Source: Pseudomonas sp. MRSN 12121 (GTDB lineage: Bacteria > Pseudomonadota > Gammaproteobacteria > Pseudomonadales > Pseudomonadaceae). From it: 64,000 nucleotides of DNA. Both the position numbers and the translations under genes were made by a program. The stretch's first letter is position 1. Each line of letters begins with the position of its first letter. Below, piece after piece: positions 17,234-24,628 of the stretch. Location of the stretch: contig NZ_CP010892.1 in assembly GCF_000931465.1 (NCBI RefSeq), positions 4,425,388 to 4,489,387 of the forward strand, written 5' to 3'. The notes beneath the pieces are model-generated. The model was not told the origin of the DNA and made no database searches. It saw only the letters and a program-made list of their open reading frames with translations.

Positions 17234-17746
17234 AGCACCGAAAACTGACTGATTAGTCGTATTAGACCAAAGATGTAGTGATAGAAAAAAAGCACTACAA
17301 AACGTTTGACGAGCCAAAAAACCGAAGGCATGATGGCCTCGCTCCCGCTAATCAGGGGCCCTGGCAAGGGCCTTCGGATCGCCGCTCTAACCTACCCACC
17401 TGAGCCGATTCGTGTCTGTACCGCCCACAAGGTGTGTTTGACGAGATTGCGACTGGAACGAGGTTGTCCCGAGGGACGGAAGCTAATTAGGTAGACCGGC
17501 AACACCCTGCTTGATCGCATGAAGGCCCACGACGCCCGCATGTGCTCGACAGCCAGCCCTTACCTGCTCACTTCTCCCCTTGAGCCCATCGTTCAACCGT
17601 CGCCATCCGCGTCGAACCCGACTTGACCGCCTAAGCTTCTGGTCAGCGAGCAGCCAACTACGCACCTTCAACCCTGCGTATCTGGCGAGTCGGAATTTTC
17701 CGCCCAAGAACGACTTTTCACACAAGACGCGACGAGGTTTATCTCC
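17234..17746. other. Intergenic region upstream of aceA (513 bp)
   Basis: No gene is supported. It holds a TGTAGTG-N12-CACTACA inverted repeat (17274-17299), a long-loop inverted repeat CCGAAGGC/GCCTTCGG (17332-17377), and two direct copies of GTTTGACGAG (17304-17313 and 17436-17445). The size suggests a multi-site promoter and long leader for aceA. Confidence 0.5.
17274..17299 (+). promoter_or_regulatory. Candidate operator for aceA control (RccR-like half-sites)
   Basis: A perfect 7-bp inverted repeat, TGTAGTG-N12-CACTACA, was read directly. From memory, the pseudomonad repressor RccR, which controls aceA and other glyoxylate/gluconeogenesis genes, binds TGTAGT/ACTACA half-sites. The 12-bp spacing differs from what I recall, so the assignment is tentative. 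Confidence 0.5.
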
Positions 17747-19072
17747 ATGGCACTGACACGCGAACAGCAAATTGCAGCCCTTGAAAAAGACTGGGCTGAA
17801 AACCCGCGCTGGAAAGGCGTGACTCGCACTTACTCCGCTGCCGACGTTGTCCGTCTGCGTGGCTCGGTCCAGCCTGAGCACACCCTGGCACGCATGGGCG
17901 CCGAGAAGCTCTGGAACCTGGTGACCCAGGGTGCCAAACCGTCCTTCCGTCCTGAGAAAGATTTCGTCAACTGCATGGGCGCCCTGACCGGCGGCCAGGC
18001 CGTACAGCAAGTCAAAGCCGGCATCCAGGCGATCTACCTGTCGGGCTGGCAGGTTGCCGCGGACAACAACTCCGCCGAATCGATGTACCCGGATCAGTCG
18101 CTGTACCCGGTCGACTCCGTTCCGACCGTGGTCAAGCGCATCAACAACTCGTTCCGTCGTGCCGACCAGATCCAGTGGAAAGCCGGCAAGAACCCGGGCG
18201 ACGAAGGCTACATCGACTACTTCGCGCCAATCGTGGCTGACGCCGAAGCCGGTTTCGGCGGCGTACTGAATGCTTACGAGCTGATGAAGAGCATGATCGA
18301 GGCTGGCGCCGCCGGCGTTCACTTCGAAGACCAGCTGGCTTCCGTGAAGAAATGCGGCCACATGGGCGGCAAGGTACTGGTTCCGACCCAGGAAGCCGTA
18401 CAGAAGCTGACCGCTGCCCGACTGGCGGCCGACGTGGCTGGCGTACCGACCATCATCCTGGCCCGTACCGACGCCAACGCCGCCGACCTGCTGACCTCCG
18501 ACTGCGACCCGTACGACCAGCCGTTCGTGACCGGCACCCGCACCCAGGAAGGCTTCTATAAAGTGAAAGCCGGCCTGGACCAGGCGATCGCCCGCGGCCT
18601 GGCCTACGCGCCGTACGCCGACCTGATCTGGTGCGAAACCGCCAAGCCGGACCTGGAAGAGGCCCGCCGCTTCGCCGAAGCGATCAAGAAGGAATACCCG
18701 GACCAGATCCTGTCGTACAACTGCTCGCCTTCCTTCAACTGGAAGAAGAACCTGGACGACGCGACCATCGCCAAGTTCCAGCGCGAACTGTCCGCCATGG
18801 GCTACAAGCACCAGTTCATCACCCTGGCCGGCATCCACAACATGTGGCACAGCATGTTCAACCTGGCGCACGACTACGCCCGCAACGACATGACCGCCTA
18901 CGTGAAACTGCAGGAGCAGGAATTCGCCGACGCCGCCAAGGGCTACACCTTCGTGGCTCACCAGCAGGAAGTGGGCACCGGCTACTTCGACGACATGACC
19001 ACCGTGATCCAGGGCGGTTCGTCGTCGGTAACCGCACTGACCGGCTCCACCGAAGAAGAACAGTTCCACTGA
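17747..19072 (+). CDS. aceA: Isocitrate lyase (AceA)
   Basis: AceA splits isocitrate into succinate and glyoxylate, the first step of the glyoxylate shunt. The 441-aa protein is the standard bacterial ICL1 type. The active-site signature KKCGHMGG carries catalytic Cys203; SYNCSPSFNWKK and FHSM/NMWHSMFN-type blocks are present. The gene stands alone, with a long upstream region and a strong terminator downstream. It competes with the two isocitrate dehydrogenases encoded 7-11 kb upstream. Confidence 0.97.
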   Translation: MALTREQQIAALEKDWAENPRWKGVTRTYSAADVVRLRGSVQPEHTLARMGAEKLWNLVTQGAKPSFRPEKDFVNCMGALTGGQAVQQVKAGIQAIYLSGWQVAADNNSAESMYPDQSLYPVDSVPTVVKRINNSFRRADQIQWKAGKNPGDEGYIDYFAPIVADAEAGFGGVLNAYELMKSMIEAGAAGVHFEDQLASVKKCGHMGGKVLVPTQEAVQKLTAARLAADVAGVPTIILARTDANAADLLTSDCDPYDQPFVTGTRTQEGFYKVKAGLDQAIARGLAYAPYADLIWCETAKPDLEEARRFAEAIKKEYPDQILSYNCSPSFNWKKNLDDATIAKFQRELSAMGYKHQFITLAGIHNMWHSMFNLAHDYARNDMTAYVKLQEQEFADAAKGYTFVAHQQEVGTGYFDDMTTVIQGGSSSVTALTGSTEEEQFH

Positions 19073-19139
19073 TTCGGCTTCGCAGCGAAAAACGGCCACC
19101 GCAGACCCGGTAAAAGCTAACTGCAGTGCCGCACATCTG

Positions 19140-19169
19140 ACGCCCCGACTGGTTCGGGGCGTTTTTTTT
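19140..19169 (+). terminator. Terminator after aceA
   Basis: A 9-bp perfect stem (ACGCCCCGA/TCGGGGCGT) with a 5-nt loop is followed by eight T residues. Confidence 0.93.
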
Positions 19170-19695
19170 GCGTGAAGCCTTGTGCCGACCCAAGCCGCCT
19201 CCACCCAGCCGTGTCGCGAAAAACCGCACAACCGTCCAGGCCAGGTGCTGTACGCAATGGCCTCATGCCAGCCATGGGCAATCAGGCAAAACATTGACCC
19301 AGAGCGGTATGCGCGGAAGAAAAAGCGGGTAAAAGGGGCTCGCTCGCAACTTGCAGTAACACGGATATAAAAGACAACTTAGCGAAGCGCCATGGAAGGT
19401 ATTGTTTATAGATCGCCGCTAAACAATATTGATTATCATTTAGATGGAGAAATATTCGTTACAGCCCTGACAAAACATAATTAACGAAACTCCCGCTAAT
19501 GCCCGCAGGGCGTGGCTTACGGGGCCTGCGAGGGGCGCTATGTCCTTATTCCACTAAATAATTTCGCTATAGAAAATTTACTTGCCCGGTGTTTAGCCAT
19601 AAAATCACGCCGATTGATTGCACTGCGACATATCGTCACTGCTTTGTTTCTTTATCAAGCTCAGAGACCTTTGCTCTCTGTTAAGGATTACCAGC
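19170..19695. other. AT-rich region between aceA and nuoA
   Basis: No gene is supported; a small ORF at 19182-19370 has atypical composition and no conserved features. The 19370-19660 part is clearly AT-rich compared with its flanks. It holds a 9-bp inverted repeat TATTGTTTA/TAAACAATA (19400-19428), a candidate nuo promoter (19577-19605), and a small hairpin CAGAGA/TCTCTG (19662-19680) just before the nuoA ribosome site. Confidence 0.5.
19577..19605 (+). promoter_or_regulatory. Candidate sigma70 promoter of the nuo operon
   Basis: TTTACT and TAAAAT are separated by exactly 17 bases (4/6 and 5/6 matches to the sigma70 consensus). The predicted start would give a leader of about 85 nt before nuoA. 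No experimental support can be seen. Confidence 0.4.
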
Positions 19696-20109
19696 ATGCC
19701 CGAAGCGACAGGACTCATGGCCCACAACTGGGGCTTTGCCATTTTCCTTCTGGGTGTAGGCGGCCTCTGCGCCTTCATGCTCGGCCTCTCCAGCCTCCTC
19801 GGGTCAAAAGCCTGGGGCCGCAGCAAAAACGAACCGTTCGAGTCCGGCATGCTACCCACCGGTGGCGCCCGCTTGCGGCTCTCAGCCAAATTCTATCTGG
19901 TCGCGATGCTCTTCGTGATCTTCGATATCGAAGCCCTCTTTCTCTTTGCCTGGTCTGTGTCCGTCCGCGAAAGCGGCTGGACCGGATTCGTCGAAGCTCT
20001 CGTTTTCATAGCAATTCTGTTGGCAGGTCTTGTCTACCTTTGGCGGGTGGGGGCTCTTGATTGGGCTCCGGAAGGTCGTCGTAAGCGGCAGGCGAAGCTA
20101 AAACAATGA
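19696..20109 (+). CDS. nuoA: NADH-quinone oxidoreductase subunit A
   Basis: NuoA is a 137-aa membrane subunit of complex I with three transmembrane helices (about residues 13-33, 67-87 and 97-117). The conserved loop after helix 1, NEPFESGMLPTGGARLRLSAKFYLVAMLFVIFDIEALFLFAW, is present. The start at 19696 follows an AAGGA site; an earlier in-frame start at 19618 adds an unconserved leader. It opens the nuoA-N operon, followed 10 bases later by nuoB. Confidence 0.96.
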   Translation: MPEATGLMAHNWGFAIFLLGVGGLCAFMLGLSSLLGSKAWGRSKNEPFESGMLPTGGARLRLSAKFYLVAMLFVIFDIEALFLFAWSVSVRESGWTGFVEALVFIAILLAGLVYLWRVGALDWAPEGRRKRQAKLKQ

Positions 20110-20119
20110 GGCTTTGGCG

Positions 20120-20794
20120 ATGCAATACAATCTCACCCGGATCGACCCTGATGCTCCTAACGAGCAATACCCGATCGGCGAACGGGAAACCGTTTCCGAT
20201 CCGTTAGAGGATCAAGTCCACAAAAACATCTTCATGGGCAAGCTGGAAGACGTGCTGAGCGGCGCGGTCAACTGGGGGCGCAAGAATTCCCTGTGGCCGT
20301 ACAACTTCGGTCTGTCCTGCTGCTACGTGGAAATGACCACCGCCTTCACGGCGCCCCACGACATCGCGCGCTTCGGCGCCGAAGTTATCCGGGCATCACC
20401 GCGCCAGGCGGATTTCATGGTTATTGCCGGAACCTGCTTCATCAAGATGGCGCCGATCATTCAGCGTCTCTACGAGCAAATGCTCGAGCCGAAGTGGGTT
20501 ATCTCCATGGGTTCGTGCGCCAACTCCGGTGGCATGTACGACATCTATTCCGTCGTTCAGGGGGTGGACAAGTTCCTGCCCGTGGACGTCTACGTACCTG
20601 GCTGCCCGCCCCGCCCTGAAGCTTTTCTGCAAGGCCTGATGCTCTTGCAGGAGTCGATTGGCCAGGAGCGTCGCCCACTTTCCTGGGTCGTCGGCGACCA
20701 AGGCGTGTATCGCGCCGAGATGCCGGCACAAAAGGATGTGCGCCGCGAACAGCGTATTCAGGTAACCAACCTGCGCAGCCCTGACGAAGTCTGA
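20120..20794 (+). CDS. nuoB: NADH-quinone oxidoreductase subunit B (cluster N2)
   Basis: NuoB is the 224-aa peripheral-arm subunit holding [4Fe-4S] cluster N2, which passes electrons to quinone. Ligands are tandem Cys67-Cys68 (GLSCCYVE), Cys133 (MGSCANSGGMYD) and Cys162 (VPGCPPRPEA), offset by four from E. coli. The ATG at 20120 is preferred to a TTG six bases earlier because of spacing to GAGG. It is followed by a 72-base gap before nuoCD. Confidence 0.97.
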   Translation: MQYNLTRIDPDAPNEQYPIGERETVSDPLEDQVHKNIFMGKLEDVLSGAVNWGRKNSLWPYNFGLSCCYVEMTTAFTAPHDIARFGAEVIRASPRQADFMVIAGTCFIKMAPIIQRLYEQMLEPKWVISMGSCANSGGMYDIYSVVQGVDKFLPVDVYVPGCPPRPEAFLQGLMLLQESIGQERRPLSWVVGDQGVYRAEMPAQKDVRREQRIQVTNLRSPDEV

Positions 20795-20866
20795 TCCAGA
20801 CCGTTTCTTAGCAAAGAACGAAAAACTGGCTTCATTCTTTACGTTGACCGAAAGCGATAAAAAACC

Positions 20867-22648
20867 ATGACTACAGGCAGTGCTCTGTACATCCCGCCTT
20901 ATAAGGCAGACGACCAGGATGTGGTCGTCGAACTCAATAACCGTTTTGGCCCCGAGGCGTTCACCGCCCAGGCGACCCGCACCGGCATGCCGGTGTTGTG
21001 GGTTACCCGCGCCAAACTCGTCGAAGTCCTGACCTTCCTGCGCAACCTGCCCAAGCCGTACGTCATGCTCTATGACCTGCACGGCGTGGACGAGCGCCTG
21101 CGCACCAAGCGTCACGGGCTGCCAGGCGCCGATTTCAGCGTGTTCTACCACCTGCTGTCGATCGAGCGTAATAGTGACGTAATGATCAAGGTCGCCTTGT
21201 CCGAGAGCGACCTCAGCTTGCCGACCGTGACCGGTATCTGGCCGAACGCCAACTGGTACGAGCGTGAAGTCTGGGACATGTTCGGCATCGACTTCGCCGG
21301 CCACCCTCACCTGTCGCGTATCATGATGCCGCCGACCTGGGAAGGTCATCCGCTGCGCAAGGACTTCCCCGCCCGCGCCACCGAATTCGATCCGTTCAGC
21401 CTGAACCTGGCCAAGCAACAGTTGGAAGAAGAAGCCGCGCGCTTCCGTCCGGAAGACTGGGGCATGAAGCGTTCCGGCGCCAACGAGGACTACATGTTCC
21501 TCAACCTGGGCCCGAACCACCCTTCGGCCCACGGTGCCTTCCGCATCATCCTGCAACTGGACGGCGAAGAGATCGTCGACTGCGTTCCGGACATCGGCTA
21601 CCACCACCGTGGCGCCGAGAAAATGGCCGAGCGTCAGTCCTGGCACAGCTTCATTCCGTACACCGACCGGATCGACTACCTCGGCGGCGTGATGAACAAC
21701 CTGCCGTACGTGCTCTCGGTCGAGAAGCTGGCCGGGATCAAGGTGCCGGAGAAGGTCGACGTCATCCGCATCATGATGGCCGAGTTCTTCCGCATCACCA
21801 GCCACCTGCTGTTCCTGGGAACCTACATCCAGGACGTCGGCGCCATGACCCCGGTGTTCTTCACCTTCACCGACCGTCAGCGCGCCTACACCGTGATCGA
21901 AGCCATCACCGGCTTCCGCCTGCACCCGGCCTGGTACCGCATCGGCGGGGTCGCCCACGACCTGCCGCGCGGCTGGGAAAAGCTGGTGAAGGACTTCGTC
22001 GACTGGTTGCCCAAGCGTCTCGACGAATACACCAAGGCGGCTCTGCAGAACAGCATCCTCAAGGGTCGTACCATCGGCGTCGCTGCCTACAACACCAAGG
22101 AAGCCCTGGAATGGGGCGTCACCGGTGCCGGCCTGCGCTCCACCGGCTGCGACTTCGACCTGCGCAAGGCGCGCCCGTATTCCGGCTACGAGAACTTCGA
22201 GTTCGAAGTACCGTTGGCCGCCAACGGCGATGCCTATGACCGCTGCATGGTCCGCGTCGAAGAAATGCGCCAGAGCATCAGGATCATCGACCAGTGCCTG
22301 CGCAACATGCCGGAAGGCCCGTACAAGGCGGATCATCCGCTGACCACGCCGCCGCCCAAAGAGCGCACGCTGCAGCACATCGAAACCCTGATCACGCACT
22401 TCCTGCAGGTTTCGTGGGGCCCGGTCATGCCGGCCAACGAATCCTTCCAGATGATCGAAGCGACCAAGGGCATCAACAGTTATTACCTGACGAGCGATGG
22501 CGGCACCATGAGCTACCGCACCCGGATCCGTACCCCAAGCTACGCTCACCTGCAGCAGATCCCTTCGGTGATCCGCGGCAGCATGGTCGCGGACTTGATC
22601 GCGTACCTGGGTAGTATCGACTTCGTTATGGCCGACGTGGACCGCTAA
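20867..22648 (+). CDS. nuoCD: NADH-quinone oxidoreductase subunit C/D fusion
   Basis: This is a natural fusion of NuoC (30-kDa subunit, roughly residues 1-190) and NuoD (49-kDa subunit, roughly 200-593), as in E. coli and other gamma-proteobacteria. The NuoD half forms much of the quinone-binding site next to NuoB. Diagnostic blocks are NWYEREVWDMFGIDFAGHPHLSR in the C part and LGPNHPSAHGAFRI, PDIGYHHRGAEKMAE and the C-terminal DFVMADVDR in the D part. Total length is 593 aa. nuoE starts two bases after the stop codon. Confidence 0.97.
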   Translation: MTTGSALYIPPYKADDQDVVVELNNRFGPEAFTAQATRTGMPVLWVTRAKLVEVLTFLRNLPKPYVMLYDLHGVDERLRTKRHGLPGADFSVFYHLLSIERNSDVMIKVALSESDLSLPTVTGIWPNANWYEREVWDMFGIDFAGHPHLSRIMMPPTWEGHPLRKDFPARATEFDPFSLNLAKQQLEEEAARFRPEDWGMKRSGANEDYMFLNLGPNHPSAHGAFRIILQLDGEEIVDCVPDIGYHHRGAEKMAERQSWHSFIPYTDRIDYLGGVMNNLPYVLSVEKLAGIKVPEKVDVIRIMMAEFFRITSHLLFLGTYIQDVGAMTPVFFTFTDRQRAYTVIEAITGFRLHPAWYRIGGVAHDLPRGWEKLVKDFVDWLPKRLDEYTKAALQNSILKGRTIGVAAYNTKEALEWGVTGAGLRSTGCDFDLRKARPYSGYENFEFEVPLAANGDAYDRCMVRVEEMRQSIRIIDQCLRNMPEGPYKADHPLTTPPPKERTLQHIETLITHFLQVSWGPVMPANESFQMIEATKGINSYYLTSDGGTMSYRTRIRTPSYAHLQQIPSVIRGSMVADLIAYLGSIDFVMADVDR

Positions 22649-22650
22649 GC

Positions 22651-23148
22651 ATGAACAGCACGCTTATCCAGACAGACCGTTTCGCCCTGAGCGAAACCGA
22701 GCGCTCGGCCATCGAGCACGAGCTGCATCACTACGAAGACCCGCGCGCGGCGTCTATCGAAGCCCTGAAGATCGTCCAGAAGGAACGTGGCTGGGTGCCT
22801 GACGGCGCGCTCTACGCCATCGGCGAGATCCTCGGCATCCCGGCCAGCGACGTAGAAGGCGTGGCGACGTTCTACAGCCAGATCTTCCGTCAACCGGTCG
22901 GCCGCCACATCATCCGCGTCTGCGACAGCATGGTCTGCTACATCGGTGGCCATGAATCCGTGGTCAGCCAGATCCAGAGCGAACTGGGCATCGGCCTCGG
23001 CCAGACCACCGCCGACGGCCGCTTCACCCTGCTGCCGGTATGCTGCCTGGGCAACTGCGACAAGGCCCCGGCGCTGATGATCGACGACGACACTTTCGGC
23101 GACGTGCAGCCTGCTGGCGTGGCCAAACTGTTGGAGGGCTACGTATGA
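22651..23148 (+). CDS. nuoE: NADH-quinone oxidoreductase subunit E (cluster N1a)
   Basis: The 165-aa thioredoxin-like [2Fe-2S] subunit belongs to the NADH-oxidising module. Ligands Cys91 and Cys96 (VCDSMVCYIGG) and Cys132 and Cys136 (CLGNCDKAP) are all present. The stop codon overlaps the nuoF start (ATGA), so nuoE and nuoF translation is probably coupled. Confidence 0.97.
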   Translation: MNSTLIQTDRFALSETERSAIEHELHHYEDPRAASIEALKIVQKERGWVPDGALYAIGEILGIPASDVEGVATFYSQIFRQPVGRHIIRVCDSMVCYIGGHESVVSQIQSELGIGLGQTTADGRFTLLPVCCLGNCDKAPALMIDDDTFGDVQPAGVAKLLEGYV

Positions 23149-24503
23149 CCCTGACATCCTTCGGCCCTGCCAACCGCATCCAGCGCAGCCCGGAAACCCA
23201 TCCGCTGACCTGGCGCCTGCGTGACGACGGCGAGCCGGTCTGGCTCGACGAGTACCAGGCCAAGAACGGCTACGCCGCTGCGCGCAAAGCGTTCGCCGAC
23301 CTGTCCCAGGACGATATCGTGCAGACCGTCAAGGACGCCGGCCTCAAAGGCCGCGGCGGCGCGGGCTTCCCCACGGGCGTGAAGTGGGGCCTGATGCCCA
23401 AGGACGAGTCCCTGAACATCCGCTACCTGTTGTGCAACGCGGATGAGATGGAACCCAATACCTGGAAGGACCGCATGCTGATGGAGCAACTGCCCCATCT
23501 GCTGATCGAAGGCATGCTGATCAGCGCCCGTGCGCTGAAAACCTACCGGGGCTACATCTTCCTGCGCGGCGAATACACCACCGCCGCCAAGCACCTCAAC
23601 CGTGCCGTGGAAGAAGCCAAGGCCGCGGGCCTGTTGGGCAAGAACATCCTGGGCTCGGGCTTCGACTTCGAACTGTTCGTGCACACCGGCGCCGGGCGTT
23701 ACATCTGCGGTGAAGAAACCGCGCTGATCAACTCCCTCGAAGGCCGCCGCGCCAACCCGCGTTCCAAGCCGCCCTTCCCTGCCGCCGTCGGCGTATGGGG
23801 CAAGCCGACCTGCGTGAACAACGTCGAGACCCTGTGCAACGTGCCGGCGATCATCGGCGACGGCGTGGACTGGTACAAATCCCTCGCTCGCGAAGGCAGC
23901 GAAGACCACGGCACCAAGCTGATGGGCTTCTCCGGCAAAGTGAAGAACCCCGGCCTGTGGGAACTGCCATTCGGCGTGACCGCGCGCGAGCTGTTCGAAG
24001 ATTACGCCGGTGGCATGCGCGACGGCTTCAAGCTCAAGTGCTGGCAGCCTGGCGGCGCCGGCACCGGCTTCCTGTTGCCCGAACACCTGGATGCCCAGAT
24101 GTACGCCGGCGGCATCGCCAAGGTAGGCACCCGGATGGGTACCGGCCTGGCCATGGCGGTGGACGACAGCATCAACATGGTGTCCTTGCTGCGCAACATG
24201 GAAGAGTTCTTCGCCCGCGAGTCCTGCGGCTTCTGCACCCCTTGCCGCGACGGCCTGCCGTGGAGCGTCAAGCTGCTGCGCGCCCTCGAGAAGGGCCAGG
24301 GCCAGGCCGGCGATATCGAGACCCTGCTGGGTCTGGTCGGCTTCCTCGGCCCAGGCAAGACCTTCTGTGCTCACGCACCGGGTGCCGTGGAGCCATTGGG
24401 CAGCGCCATCAAGTATTTCCGCCCAGAGTTCGAGGCCGGTATCGCAGCCACCAGCGCTGCCGCCGTCCCGCCCCTGGCCCGGCCGATCGTAGTCGGCGCG
24501 TAA
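23145..24503 (+). CDS. nuoF: NADH-quinone oxidoreductase subunit F (NADH/FMN site)
   Basis: NuoF binds NADH, FMN and cluster N3 and starts the electron path of complex I. The start at 23145 (MTLTSFGPANRIQRS) gives 452 aa and the four-base overlap with nuoE; a longer in-frame ORF from 23040 lies inside nuoE and is rejected. Motifs seen are GRGGAGFPTGVKWG (FMN/NADH), ICGEETALINSLEG, and the iron-sulfur motif ESCGFCTPCRDG. A 125-base gap separates it from nuoG. Confidence 0.96.
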   Translation: MTLTSFGPANRIQRSPETHPLTWRLRDDGEPVWLDEYQAKNGYAAARKAFADLSQDDIVQTVKDAGLKGRGGAGFPTGVKWGLMPKDESLNIRYLLCNADEMEPNTWKDRMLMEQLPHLLIEGMLISARALKTYRGYIFLRGEYTTAAKHLNRAVEEAKAAGLLGKNILGSGFDFELFVHTGAGRYICGEETALINSLEGRRANPRSKPPFPAAVGVWGKPTCVNNVETLCNVPAIIGDGVDWYKSLAREGSEDHGTKLMGFSGKVKNPGLWELPFGVTARELFEDYAGGMRDGFKLKCWQPGGAGTGFLLPEHLDAQMYAGGIAKVGTRMGTGLAMAVDDSINMVSLLRNMEEFFARESCGFCTPCRDGLPWSVKLLRALEKGQGQAGDIETLLGLVGFLGPGKTFCAHAPGAVEPLGSAIKYFRPEFEAGIAATSAAAVPPLARPIVVGA

Positions 24504-24628
24504 ACGTATCGAGCGAGGGTGGTCCGTGCCGCCCTCGTATCGCCCGAAGACGCCTAAACGCGCCGGGCGAGCACCAAGATTCCATTAGCCACGCCCGCTG
24601 ACACCGGGCCAACGAAGAACTTTGAACC

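Noticed and set aside
19182..19370. 62-codon ORF after aceA
   Set aside because: It begins after the terminator with no ribosome site and has no conserved feature.
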